From positions 40,546,329 through 40,610,328 of the forward strand of contig NC_134878.1 in assembly GCF_041734735.1 (NCBI RefSeq): DNA of 64,000 nt. The letters are read 5' to 3'. Position 1 is the stretch's first letter. The number at the start of each line of letters is the position of its first letter. The notes below the pieces were generated by a model that was given only the letters and a program-made list of their open reading frames with translations, searched no databases and had not been told where the DNA came from. Of the stretch, positions 13,092 through 24,700 are shown piece by piece. A program made the position numbers and the translations under genes. This stretch comes from Babylonia areolata (Eukaryota > Mollusca > Gastropoda > Neogastropoda > Buccinidae).

Positions 13092-13470
13092 ACAGTTTCA
13101 GTTTAAGTTTCTCAAGGATGCATCACTGCATTCAGACAAATCCATTTTCACTACACCACATCTATACACTGATGCCTGACAACAGCATACCCAACACGCT
13201 TGTCAGGCCTTGAGTGCATGCTTATTATTGTGTACCTATCAGAGTGGATTTCTTTTTACATAATTTTCCCGAGGACAACATATCGTTGCCCTGGGTTCTT
13301 TTTCAGTGTGGGCCCAAGTGCGTGTTGCATACGGGACCTCTCTTTGTTGTCTCATCCAAAAACCAGTCAAACTTGGGAAAAAGGGCGAGAGTGGGGTTCG
13401 AACCCTACCCTCACAGGCTCTGAAAAGGCAGCTGAGTGTCTTAACCATTCTGCCAACTTCCTCCAGACAC
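13092..13470 (-). repeat. tRNA-derived SINE
   Basis: Read on the minus strand, the element starts with a tRNA-like head. An A-box-like TGGCAGAATGGTTAAGA lies near 13440 and a B-box GGTTCGAACCC lies near 13400. A unique body follows, and the element ends in an (ACTGAA)-type tail near 13092. The body matches, from memory, a SINE that is abundant in gastropods. It probably depended on pol III promotion and on a LINE for retrotransposition. It carries no protein. Confidence 0.75.
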
Positions 13471-13602
13471 AGAACAGACACAACAAATACAAGCTCTTTT
13501 TCCTAATACAGGCAAGACCTCAACCCATTCAGATTATGTGCCAAATGTCAATCACAAAGATATAGCAAACCTTATATGGAACGTAAATAATGATAAACTT
13601 AC

Positions 13603-13650
13603 CCAAAGCTTTCAGTGTTGCCCCATATCGAGGATGTGGCTTCAGATGTC
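13603..13650 (-). CDS. Candidate small internal exon (possible next DEK exon)
   Basis: On the minus strand a pyrimidine-rich acceptor ending TTTCAG precedes 48 bases and then a strong donor, GTAAGTTT. The exon at 28674-28816 ends with one spare base (A). Joining that base to this segment gives AGA and an open frame reading RHLKPHPRYGATLKAL, again ending with one spare base. The frame that starts on the first full codon hits a stop, so phase fits the DEK chain. However, the peptide has no clear match to known DEK sequence, the exon is short, and about 15 kb separates the two. It could be an exon of DEK, of another gene, or chance. Confidence 0.3.
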
Positions 13651-13811
13651 CTGAAACAAAGAACATGGAAGTAGCTTTTGCTCATTTCTTTCTGCTTGGA
13701 AAAAAAATACACCACAATTCAAAAGTTAAATACTGCAGTGTCACAGATATAGGGAAACCACTTGATAAATGGATGTTCACATATCATTCATGAACTCAAC
13801 CTGTTGATTTT

Positions 13812-13878
13812 TGACTCACTTGTGTACACAATGTATGTAATAACCGGTGTTCGGTTGTGTGTGTGTGTGTGTGTCTGT

Positions 13879-13924
<46 letters not shown>

Positions 13925-13975
13925 CTGGATAAACTTTAACATTGTCATTTTTCTGGAAATACTTGGTCTGCTAAT
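13812..13975 (+). repeat. 5' end of the MITE family with an expanded TG microsatellite
   Basis: It begins GACTCACTTGTGTA, passes through AACCGGTGTTCGG and then a long TG tract (about 13855-13920), and continues into the AACTTTAACATTGTCA block before the similarity to 12319-12913 stops. This is a truncated copy whose internal TG tract has grown. Confidence 0.65.
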
Positions 13976-14029
13976 ACCCCCCCAAATTTGGATTAAATGT
14001 ATCAGGGAAAAAAATCTTCAGTCATACCA

Positions 14030-14190
14030 ATGATAGGTTATAAGTCTTCCAGATCAAGCTGTACTTCCGGATCATTTCAATGAGGAGCTGGATCCAGAAA
14101 TTTACAAATTAATGTTTGGGTTTGAAGACGGCATGACCTCGTTTTTATTGTTCGCAATTAAAAGAAAAGAAATACAAATACTGGACTGAA
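14030..14190 (+). repeat. Unidentified repeat unit, copy 1
   Basis: This segment and the one at 14890-15050 share an ordered block including GATCCAGAAAT, GATGTTTGG-like, GGCATGACCTC and CAATTAAAAGAAAA. One frame reads GMTSFLLF-IKRK in both. I do not recognise the family. It may be a fragment of a transposon-encoded protein or simply a non-coding repeat. Confidence 0.5.
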
Positions 14191-14889
14191 CACATGATAC
14201 TGTAGTGGCAGTAACTACACCATCGACGTGTTTACTGCATATCAATATTTTAAGGTGGGTACTGAATTAACTAGAATAAACATAAAAGAGAAATTGAATG
14301 GACCAGGTTGTAGCTTCTGTAAGCATCCGCAGATCTGGAGAAAATGGCTACATGTTGGGGTGTCCCTGAGGCGACAGCAACATCTCCTTTACCGCAGACT
14401 TTATAGAATTCTTGCAAAATCGGATACACCAAAACAACATGATTTAAATTGGCATTATTACCTCGAATACCATAACTGATTTATATGCAAAAAAAGCAGA
14501 CAGCAAGCAGACAGACACAGAGAGACTTCAGATGATTTATTCGGGAATTGGCCAGAGCTCTAACAAAAGGGTGTAAACTAGGCACAGTAATCATTCAATC
14601 CTCATGTCAGTAAAAAAGCAAGTACTAACTACTTGAGATATAAACCGGACACAGTATAAATTTATAGTTTGTGTGACATCTCAAACCCCTTTTGAGAGAT
14701 TTATACAGAGATATTGCTAAATGTTTATCATTTTGGTTATTCATAGATGAGGGGGGGTAAATTTTGGGACTTGACTCCTGGGGGGATGTTCCAATATGAA
14801 TGCAGAATAAATTTTCTTTCCTAAGTCATGAAGACTCCCGCATTCCAAAACAAATGTGTTTTGTTCAGAGTTGCAGAATTACACAAATT

Positions 14890-15034
14890 ACAAAAGAGGT
14901 TTTGAGAATTGATCATGAATCGTTTATTTCGTTAAGGAGCCAGATCCAGAAATTCACAATTAGATGTTTGGAAATTAAAGATGGCATGACCTCCTTTTTA
15001 TTGTTCACAATTAAAAGAAAAACAAATTCTGGAC
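14890..15034 (+). repeat. Unidentified repeat unit, copy 2
   Basis: The second member of the pair described at 14030-14190, diverged by scattered substitutions and small gaps. It lies immediately before the SINE at 15035. The open frame 14800-15129 runs across it and into the SINE, so it is unlikely to be a real gene as read. Confidence 0.5.
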
Positions 15035-15168
15035 AGTTTCAGTTTCATTTCAGTCCCTCAAGGAGGGCGTCACTGCGTTCGGACAAATCCATATACCCTA
15101 CCCCAAACATCTGCCAAGCAGATGCCTGACCAGCAGGGGAACCCAACGCGCTTAGTCGGGCCCTTGAG
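15035..15168. repeat. Short copy of the SINE body with an A-rich end
   Basis: This matches the tail half of the SINE at 13092-13470, in the same orientation: CAGTTTCAGTTTC, CGTCACTGCGTTCGGACAAA, CTGCCAAGCAGATGCCTGAC, CCAACGCGCTTAGTC. The tRNA-like head is absent. It ends in an A run at 15166-15180. It may be a 5'-truncated copy or a short subfamily. Confidence 0.7.
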
Positions 15169-16659
15169 AAAAAAAAAAATATATATAAATATACAGATAG
15201 ATAAGCTTAATAATAAAAAAATTTAAATAAATAATAATTATGATATAAAAAAAAAGGTAGTAGTAATGAAAATAATGATAAATAAAAATAATAATAAATA
15301 AATAATTAAATAAATAAGAAAACAATGATGAAAAATAAGCAAATAAATATAAAACATTAAGGAAAACCACATTCACACATATACCCAAAACATGCATAAC
15401 AGATTTTGCCCCAAAAACGCAGTTTCACAGATACCCACACATGCATAACAGATATGCCCCAAAAACGCAGTTTCCCCGATATGAAAGCACAGTCAAATAC
15501 ATATAAACGTACATGAGCTCCAACACACACACACCACCACACACACCACAAATTACCCGCACCTCCTCTACCCCCTCCTCCCCCACCACTCATTTCTAGT
15601 TATGTATCCCCAGCTTCCACGGCACACACACACCACACACACACACGCATACACACACACCACACACACACACACAGATGAACGCTTACTTGTACAAGCA
15701 CACCACCCACCACACACGCCCATCTCTCCACCCCCAACTCCCACACACATATATACAAAAATATATATATAATAGGACAGAATACATACAGTGAAATAAT
15801 TACACCACCTTCACGTGTTCCTCTCCTCCCTTCACCCCCTTTAAATTTTTGCTCTCCCCCACTTCTCTCCCCACTAGAAGCACACCTTGTCATATTTTGA
15901 TTTGAACGTCAGAATGTCAAAATATTATGCCAATGGGGGCTCAGATCAGGCTCTTTTGCTTTGTGCAATCTGTTCTTTCACCATCTGTTTCCTCTCGCAC
16001 ACTCTGGTGGGGTAGGTGGTGGTGCCTCAGAGTTGGCCTAGGGGGAAATCTATGCTAATGGTATCTTTGATCTGGCCAGGTATCATACACAGAATTTACA
16101 TCTTCCTCCCCCCCACCCTGGTATTTTCCCGTTCAAAGCTGTCTTGGATTGAGCCGTGCATCATATCCTCCTCCTTACCTCAGCTTGTCACGAAATGTTT
16201 TAAAACTTGTCAAACAGTGAGTACCTCGTAAAAGTGGGTTGAAATGGGTGAATTAGATAAAGGGCAGGGAATGTGCCACTTGTTCACTCAGCTTTAGTGC
16301 CACTAAGAAAAGCCAAAAACTGTTCAAATTGGTTCAACCAATTTGGGAAGTGTCATTAATTTGTGATTAATATCCCACAGTATTATTGTATGTTGGGAGA
16401 AAGGAAATAATAGATCAGACTCCCACAGCTATTCTTAGTTGTCTCCTGGGAGAAAATGAAACCAGACACTGGCTGATGTAAAGCTGCAAGGGGAAATCCT
16501 TCAATATCGACTTGGGCTTCAGTAGGTAGGTCCCGCCAAATTTCAAATTTATTGCAGAAGCCTCATTTTTTGCAAGCAAAAAAAGTGCAATAAAGTATGA
16601 ATCCAAAATCAAATTTCAAAGCAATTCTCAAATAGTTTTTGGATATTGAGTTTGAATTT
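15169..16659. other. AT-rich and CA-rich low-complexity stretch, no gene seen
   Basis: From 15169 to 15360 the sequence is almost pure A/T with ATAA-type repeats. From about 15510 to 15750 it is CA-rich on the + strand with several ACACAC runs. The remainder (15760-16659) is of ordinary complexity, but no exon with convincing borders or protein similarity was found. Confidence 0.6.
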
Positions 16660-17075
16660 TCAAAAACTGAAATGGGTAACGTGTCCGCATAGGAAAGCGA
16701 GAGAAACTGAGTGCGCTGGTTCGAATCAGGTTCAGCCGCCAATATTTTCTCCCCTCCACTAGACCTTTGGGGTGGTGGTTGGACGCTAGTCAATTTCAGA
16801 TGAGACGTAAACCCAGGTCCCGTGTGCAGCTGCACTTAGCGCAATAAAAGAACCCACAGCAACAAAAGGGTTGTTCCTGGCAAATTCTGTAGAAAAATCC
16901 GCTTCGATAGGAAAAACAAATAAAACTACACGCAGGAAAAATACAAAAAAAAAAAAAAAAAAAAAAGGTCGCGCTGTAGTGTTGCAACCCTCTCTCCCTG
17001 GGGGGAGCAGCCCCAAATTTCCACAGAGAAATCTGTTGTGATAAAAAGAGAAATACAAATACAAATAAATTGGCA
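16660..17075 (+). repeat. tRNA-derived SINE, second family
   Basis: The head carries an A-box-like GTGTCCGCATAGG (near 16680) and a B-box-like GGTTCGAATCA (near 16720). The body includes GACGCTAGTCAATTTCAG, AAAGAACCCACAGCAACAAA and GGGAGCAGCCC, with an internal run of about 22 A at 16947-16968. The end is a tandem ATACAAATACAAATA tail. I know this family as one of the commonest SINEs in mollusc genomes. It is non-coding. Confidence 0.8.
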
Positions 17076-18214
17076 ACTTTGGTGAAACTCACAAAATGGC
17101 ATTTGGAACCAATGAAGAACTGCAACTAATACATTCTCATAATCAAAACTCTCATTTTATGATCTATATAGTACACAAAAATACCTAAGTTTTTTTTCAG
17201 TTGGCTGTTTATGTTGTTTGGCTGAATTTCCAGTTGTCATAAATTCGTGGAAAATGCTTATTTTCTGCATGTCGATCCTGCAGTTTTGATGGTAGTGTTA
17301 CTAAAATGACTGAAACTCAAAAACATTGCATCCACATAAACATTAATTTTAAGTATTTTCAGTTCAGGAAAGACTGTAGACTTACAGGACAGCAAATATT
17401 AATCATAAATCTTGATAAATCATAGCTTTTGATATGATGATTGAAAAAAATATGCTTTATTCAAGACGATCATGGATTTAGTGCTCCCTTAATGCTAAAA
17501 ATTATCATCCTTTTAAATATTTTTCAGGTTTTTTTTCACCAATTTGAAGTCAAAATCAATATGTATGCATCACTTTATGTAATTGTTTTCTTGTTTATAC
17601 TTCATTTTTAACTATTTAAACAGCACTGCTGATCGTACCAGTTCTAAGTAGAGACATCCAGCCCAAACTAATGCATAGTTCAAATCAGTGCTGAAGTATA
17701 AAAGGTTGGAAGGAAACAGTCTTACAATACAGCATCAAAGGCACCCCCCTGGTAGCGTTATTTTTATTTTTTTTTTTTTTCCCCTTTTTTTTTCTTTGTA
17801 TGTCTCTCTCTCTCTCTCCTCATTCAAATAACGCAAACATTTGAAATTCAGAAGCAAAAAAATGCACATTTTTTTTAACTAGTTTCTTTAATACTCTGTG
17901 CTGAAGATACTGTCTCCGCCTTTTCTTCAAGCATGTCCACCTGCTATACAATAACAATTTTCAATGAAAGTCTGGCACTAAGAAATAAAACAATGCTTCT
18001 ATCACGTCTACCACCAGCAGGTAGCACACACACACACACAACACACACATGCGCGCACACACACACACGACCAACACAAACCACACCCCTGTATGTGCAC
18101 ACACACAAAAAAACCAGTAAAAGCGCATATGCACACACACACAAATTGCCCATGATACAAACACTTTTAAAGGGATTTCACAAACAATTCATAAAGTATG
18201 CATAAAAGGGTACA
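17076..18214. other. AT-rich stretch with a CA microsatellite; no gene seen
   Basis: It has ordinary AT-rich composition, a T run and TC run at 17760-17818 and a broken CA tract at 18026-18070. The open frames at 17933-18205 are translations of the CA tract. I see no splice-bordered coding exon. Confidence 0.55.
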
Positions 18215-18345
18215 TGCAATGGTGAGATACACCCAAGAAGATGGGGCACACCTGGAGACAATTAGAAAGGGCAGCCCGGACAGAGGACTCTGGCGGACTG
18301 TTGTGAGCGGTCTACGCTCCGGGGGAAGTGATGGGCACAACTGAC
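18215..18345 (+). pseudogene. C-terminal scrap of an RTE-type LINE ORF2
   Basis: A + strand frame reads with an RTVVSGLRSGGSDGHN-type ending and a stop near 18345, preceded by a Trp-Arg and basic stretch. This ending is typical of the tail of RT proteins in RTE-like LINEs whose endonuclease is often mis-annotated as craniofacial development protein 2. Only the last 40 or so codons survive. Confidence 0.5.
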
Positions 18346-18904
18346 TGTTTAAGCGCAATAAATCGACTGCAAGTGTTCGAAGTGGTAATGCTGTTTAAAT
18401 CCTTTATTCTGTGTATCTCGGCATTTTAAGAATCCTTTAAAGTCCGCAGTAAATGAGACGTTGCCATCGCCCCAATCACACTGCAAACATCTAGTGGTTT
18501 TCTCTGGATCTAGATAGATGTATGACAAGTTTAGTTCCACTCACCGGGAACGTACGATACGGTCGATTCAATTTCTCTTTCATGTCATTCTAGTTTTAAA
18601 TTGAGTATCCACTTAAAAATGATCATATGCAGAAAACACGTCGATGATGTACTCTGTGTCATGTATGTGTCTGTTTCCCGAATTAGTATTTCTTTCCCTT
18701 TCAATTGGGAACATGAAAAATGAGGTAATGCCTCTTGTTACAAAGCATCTTCTATGCTACTGCAAATGGGATGCGGTAATATGGTTTTTGGAATCCAAGA
18801 AAGAGCCTCAACAAAATAAGCCGTTAATGATAAGGGAAACACAGCTTATTCGGGTGACTACAACCTATTATTGGAATGACTGTGAAGATTTTTCCCACTA
18901 TTTT
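18346..18904. other. Unassigned stretch
   Basis: A minus-strand frame (18349-18540) has a Cys-x2-Cys and His-x3-His spacing reminiscent of a zinc finger and ends near a GTGAGT donor-like site. I cannot tie it to a family. A + strand frame (18644-18907) is also unrecognised. There is no support for a gene. Confidence 0.4.
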
Positions 18905-19588
18905 TAACCCAAATTTGATATCAGTGACGCTGATCACTGTGTACATCCATCCCACAGTGAACCTCTCCGCCGCACTTGGTCTGCTAGCAGACGAAATTTG
19001 CAAGTGCGGAAACAGTTGGCCCGACTCCACTGTCATTGTTCTGGTGATTTCAACAAAGCCAGCCTCAAGAAAGAAATGCCGAAGCTGTACCAGCAAGTGG
19101 ACTGTCCAAACACCGTGGTGACAAGACCCTCGAACCCCTGTACACCTCCATCAAGAAGGCGTACCACTCGATCTGCCGTGCACCTCTGGGACAGTCTGAC
19201 AACAACATGATTTTTCTGGTGCCAGTCTACAAACAAAAATGAAAGCTGAAAAACCAGTCATGGAAACTGTGAAACAATGGTCGGCCCCTGCCTTAGAGAC
19301 CTTGCAGGACTGTTTCAAAGTACAGACTGGAATGTTTTTAAAGACTCTGCCGGAGACATAAATGAATATACCGACCAGTGTGTGATTATATTTCATTCTG
19401 TGAAAGTGGTGCATTCCATCAAAAATATGAAAATATTTTCAAAGGGACAAAATTTGGTGTAACGGGGCTGTTAGGCAAAAACTAAAGGAAAAAGAGAAAG
19501 CTTTTCGCGAAACTGATGATAGGATAGTCCACAATCAGGCAAAAAGAGGTGTTGAAAATGCATTAAGAAGGCAAAGTTTTTATATCTG
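18905..19588 (+). pseudogene. CR1-type LINE fragment (endonuclease end to linker)
   Basis: Frames on the + strand show, in order, an endonuclease piece with DSTVIVL then GDFNKASLKKEMP (near 19030), YTSIKKAYHSICRAPLGQSD (near 19150, the SDH-equivalent region), VKQWSAPALETLQDCF (near 19270), and the linker TDWNVFKDSAGDINEYTD (near 19330). This order and wording match the Rex1/Babar-like CR1 group known from fish and invertebrates. There are frameshifts. The fragment stops at 19588, where the minus-strand LINE copy at 19589 begins, so that LINE appears to have landed in it. Confidence 0.65.
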
Positions 19589-21505
19589 AAAAAAGGAGAA
19601 ATGAAATGAAATTATGGTGCTTAGAGCCTCGCCGACCACTAAGGCCATCCCCAAGGCTTCGCCACGTCAATAACTACAACAAGGATAAAAAAATAAAATA
19701 AAATAAAACGAGTCCCACTTCAACTTTCCACTCCAAAGTTAAAAAAAAAAACTTCCATAGTTTAAAACCTCAAATCTGGTTAAAAATGTTCCACTTCTTT
19801 TAAGAAGTCCATAAGCGCCCACGGAGGGACATCACGAAACAAAGTCTTCAAAGAACACCGCCGTGTAATGTCTGTGTCTAACGTCATGCAGATCCCAACA
19901 GTCAAGGAGCACGTGTTTCACAGGTGAGAGGCTCATCACAGGGAATACATTGAGGGGCCTCTTCCCCCTTCAACAAGTAGAAGAGTAAAAAAAAAAGTGT
20001 GCCCCGCATGCAGTCTGCACAGCACAGACTCCTCCTTTCTGTTCTTCACCCATGAAGGGAGGGTCTCTTTAGGTCTGGAAGGATCTGAAAGAGCTTGTTG
20101 TCCGTCTGGGTGTTCCACTCCTCTTGCCAAAGATCCTTAACATAAGTGTTCACCTTCTGCTTCATGTCGGTGTATGGTACAAAGGATCTGGATAATTCTT
20201 TCTTTAAAGCGTTCTGGCCAGCAGGTCTGCCCTTTCGTTACCACGAATGCCAACATGTCCGGGAACCCAGGCCCAACAAACCTCGTATCCTTTTCTTCGT
20301 TGCGAGAGTAAAAGCTTCATAAAATTCCAGCAGTTTGGGATGAGTGATATTCCTGCAGGCTATCACCTCCAGGGCTGACAAGGAGTCGGAAAAGATCATG
20401 AATCTCTTTTGTTTCGGAAGAGGGAACCATTTTTACCGCCAGAACCAGTGCGGTCCAGTTCCGCAGTGTACACCGAGCTGTCAGACAGGATGTGTTCATT
20501 GAGGGCCGGTCAGGAAAGGGCGGGACAGAACGCAGATGTAGCGACTCCCTCCTCTGACTTGGAACCGGTCAGTGAAGATTCTTTGAAAAGTGGGAAATTT
20601 GTGGCAGAGTTCCGAAAAGTAGGTTCTGTAGGCCAGAGAACTGGTGGAGACTTTACGGTACGAGTCCAGATCGAATCGGACCTCAGGTGTTCTAAAGGTC
20701 CACGGAGGGCTGTTGGGGAACTTGGAGAAATCTGAGATGCCACCGACATCCAGATCGGCATTCTCTAAGTGCGGCTGAATGCGGAGTCCAAGAGGAGGGA
20801 TGCAGTTTGGGTTGTCTTTAAATTCTTGTCGAAATGGTTTGTTGAATACAGCGTCGTAAGCAGGGTTTGTAGGTTCAGAAAACAATTTCAAATAATAATT
20901 TAGGGTCAGCTTCAGTCTGCGGTTGGAGAGAGGCGGTTCCCCCGCCTCTGCGTACAGGCTGTGCACAGGGGTGGTGCGGAACGCACCTTAGCTGAGACGG
21001 AGCCCTTGGTGGTGTATAGGGTCCAACAGTTTCAGGTAAGACGGTCTGGCCGAGCCGTATACTACATTTCCGTAATCCAGTTTGGACCGGACCAGGGCTC
21101 TGTAGAGGTGCAAGAGAGTTCTCTTATCAGCACCCCAGCCCGTGGTGCGCTACAACTCCGCATGATGTTCAGGGCTTTTTGGCAAGATATTTTCAGCTGT
21201 TTGATATGGCTGAGGAAGTTCAGCTTCTGATCAAAGATGACCCCTAAAAATTTGGCTTCCTTGACTGCCGGGATGGTTGGATTTTCCCAGACGGATTTCA
21301 GGGTCCGGATAGAACTGGGGAAAGTTATGAAAATGAATACATTCAGTTTTGGAGGATGAAAAGGTGAAGCCATTCTCCTCTGCCCAACACTGGATTTTGT
21401 TGACGCAGAGCTGAAGCCGTCGCTGGATGCTGGCATACGTGCTGCCAGTTGCATACAAGGCGAAATCGCCCCACGAACAGCGAGCTGTCCGATCCCTTCT
21501 GAACG
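19589..21505 (-). mobile_element. 5'-truncated, decayed copy of the I-group LINE
   Basis: This is collinear with the 3' third of the intact LINE at 21521-27531, from the RT active-site region to the 3' end. Pieces of the same protein appear in shifting frames: the thumb region (21062-21454), the connection domain (20496-20966) and part of RNase H. It is 5' truncated just before the FVDD motif. Several frameshifts separate the pieces. The same 15 bases, AAGTTTTTATATCTG, stand on both sides (19574-19588 and 21506-21520), as expected of a target-site duplication. Confidence 0.85.
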
Positions 21506-21702
21506 AAGTTTTTATATCTGAAAAAAAGAGAAATGAAATGAAATTATGGTGCTTAGAGCCTCGCCGACCACTAAGGCCATCTCAAGGCTATCGCCGCGTC
21601 AATTACTACTACAAGGCTAAAAAAAACAACCAATTAAAACGAGTCACCACTTCAAACTTTCCACTCCAAAGTTTAAAAAAAAACTTCCATAGTTTAAAAC
21701 CT

Positions 21703-24700
21703 TCAAATCTGGTTAAAAAGGTTCACTTCTTTTAAGAAGTCCATCAGCGCCCACGGAGGGACATCACGAAACAAAGTCTTCAAAGAAACCGCCGTGTAAT
21801 GTCTGCGTCTAACGTCATGCAGATCCCAACAGTCAAGGAGCACGTGTTTCACGGTGAGAGGCTCGTCACAGGGAACGCATCGAGGGGCCTCCTCCCCCTT
21901 CAACAAGTAAGAATGAGTAAAAAAAGTGTGCCCCGTACGCAGTCTGCACAGCACAGATTCCTCCTTTCTGTTCTTCACCCCCGAAGGGAGGGTCTCCCCC
22001 AGGTCCGGACGGATCTGGAAGAGCTTGTTGTCTATCTGGGTGTTCCATTTCTCTTGCCAAAGATCTTTAACGTAAGAATTGACCTTCCGCTTCATGTCTG
22101 TATAGGGTACCAAGGATCTGGACAATTCTTTCTTTACAGCATTCCTGGCCAGCAGGTCCGCCCTTTCGTTACCACGAATGCCAACATGTCCGGGAACCCA
22201 GGCCAACACAACCTCGTATCCTTTCTTCGTTGCGAGAGTAAAAGTTTCATAAAATTCCAGCAGTTTGGGATGAGTGATATTCCTGCAGGCGATCGCCTCC
22301 AGGGCTGATAAGGAGTCGGAAAAGATCATGAATCTCTTCTGTTTGGAAGAGAGAACCATTTTTAACCCCAGGACCAGTGCAGTCAGTTCCGCGGTGTATA
22401 CCGAGCTGTCAGACAGGATGTGTTCTGTTGAGGGCCGGTCAGGAAAGGCGGGACAGAACGCAGATGCGGCGACTCCGTCCTCTGACTTGGAACCGTCAGT
22501 GAAGATGCCTTGAAAGGTGGGGAATTTGTGGCACAGTTCCGAAAAGTAGGTTCTGTAGGCCAGAGAACTGGTGGTGTCCTTACGGTACGAGGCCAGATCA
22601 AAACGGACCTCAGGTGTTGTAAAGGTCCACGGGGGGCTGTCAGGGAACTTAGAGAAATCTGAGATGCCACCGACATCCAGATCGGCATTTTCCAAGTGCG
22701 GCTGAATGCGGAGTCCGAGAGGAGGTATGCAGTTTGGGTTGTCTGTAAATTTCTTATCGAAAGGGTTGTTGAATACAGCATCGTAAGCAGGGTTTGTAGG
22801 TTCCGAAAACAATTTCAAATAATAGTTCAGGGTCAGCTTCAGTCTGCGGTTGGAAAGAGGCGGTTCCCCCGCCTCTGCATACAGGCTGTGCACAGGGGTG
22901 GTGCGGAAAGCACCCAAGCTGAGACGGAGCCCTTGGTGGTGTACAGGGTCCAACAGTTTCAGGTAGGACGGTCTGGCCGAGCCGTATACAACACTTCCAT
23001 AATCCAGTTTGGACCGGACCAGGGCTCTGTAGAGGTGCAAGAGAGTCCTCTTATCAGCACCCCAGTTCGTGTGTGCCACAACTCGGATGATGTTCAGGGC
23101 TTTTAGGCAAGATATTTTCAGCTGTTTAATGTGGCTGAGAAAATTCAGCTTCTGATCGAAGACGACCCCTAGAAATCTGGCTTCCTTGACCGCCGGGATG
23201 GTGGATGTTCCCAGACGGATTTCAGGGTCCTGATAGAATTGGCGAAAATTATGAAAGTGGATGCATTCAGTTTTGGAGGACGAAAATGTGAAGCCATTCT
23301 CCTCTGCCCAACACTGGATTTTGTTGACGCAGAGCTGAAGCCGTCGCTGGATGCTGGCGTACGTGCTGCCGGTTGCATATAAAGCAAAATCATCCACGAA
23401 CAGCGAGCTGTCCGATCCTTTCTGAACGGATTGAACGATGTCATTAATTTTGATGCTGAACAGAGCAGGCGACAGGATGCTCCCCTGCGGGACACCCAGC
23501 TCCTGCTCGTGAATGTCGGACAGGGTGGTGCCGACTCTCACCTGGAATTGTCTGTCTTGTAAAAAATTGTGGATAAACTGAGGCAGGTGTCCTCGGAAGC
23601 CGAGCTTGTGCAAGTCGGAAAGAATACCAAATTTCCACGTGGTATCGTAAGCTTTCTCCAGGTCAAAAAATATGGCCACCACATGTTGTTTGTTGACGAA
23701 AGCATTTCTTATCGTGGTTTCCAGACGAACCAGATGGTCAACGGTAGAGCGATGCTTGCGGAAACCGCACTGTTCCTTCGCCAGAAGGCCGTCGGTCTCT
23801 AGTTTCCACATCAGTCTACCGTTGACCATCTTCTCCATCAGTTTGCAGACGCAGCTGGTCAGTGCAATTGGGCGGTAGTTGGAGGGGTTCGAGGGGTCTT
23901 TTCCCGGTTTCGGCAGCGGGATTATGAGGGCTTTCCGCCAGGAGGGTGGAAAGAAGCCTGTGACCCAGATGTGGTTATAAACTTTAAGCAGGGTGTCCAG
24001 ACAGGTTTGGGGAAGGTGCTTTAGGAGTTTATAATGGACTTCGTCCATTCCTGGACAGGAATCCGTACAGGTCTGAAGGGCAGATTTAAGTTCGTTCATT
24101 GTGAAAGGAAGGTTGTAATTCTCTGTGTTGTCGGAAAAGAAGTTACATGGTGTTTTTTCTGACAGGTTTTTGGTTTTAAGAAAGCGAGCAGATTTGTTAG
24201 CAGATCTCGAGTTCTGTTCTATTGTGGAGGCAAGCAAATTGGCAACTGCTTTCTTCTCTGTGACCAGAGCGTCTGAAAGTTTAAGATGGTGGAAGGTCGG
24301 GCATGCGTTTTTGCCCTTAATTCTTTTTAAAACCCTCCACACTTTCTTCTTGGGTGTGTTGGAGGTTAAGGAAGAGCAGAAATCTCTCCAAGACTTCCTC
24401 TGGCTCTTTTTAAAAACATACCTGGCTTTCGCCCTCAGCTGTTGATGGGTTCGAACGCTATCGGACTCCGGTCTCCGAAAGACGCGTCGCTGCGCTCTCT
24501 TCCGAGACTTGCGGGCCTCCCGACATTCCGCGTTGAACCAGGGCGTTCTAGGGACCCGAGGCTTGGAGGTAGACGATGGGACTGCTGCTTTGGCGCAATC
24601 TAAAACGATCCGAGTCAGAGCATCAGCAGGGTCCTTGCTTTTCAATACTGTTTCTTCCTGCAGCTCAGCTCTTATCTTGGTGGTAAAAAAACTCCAGTCT

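Noticed and set aside
13380-13450. A functional tRNA gene, suggested by GGTTCGAACCC and an A-box-like motif
   Set aside because: No cloverleaf can be drawn through the stretch; it is the head of a SINE with a SINE body and tail attached.
15152-15397. A hydrophobic minus-strand frame resembling membrane segments
   Set aside because: The stretch is nearly pure A/T; Tyr/Phe/Ile/Leu-rich frames arise from composition alone.
16670-16740. A functional tRNA gene on the + strand
   Set aside because: The same reasoning applies: A and B boxes are present but the stem pairing is poor and a SINE body follows.
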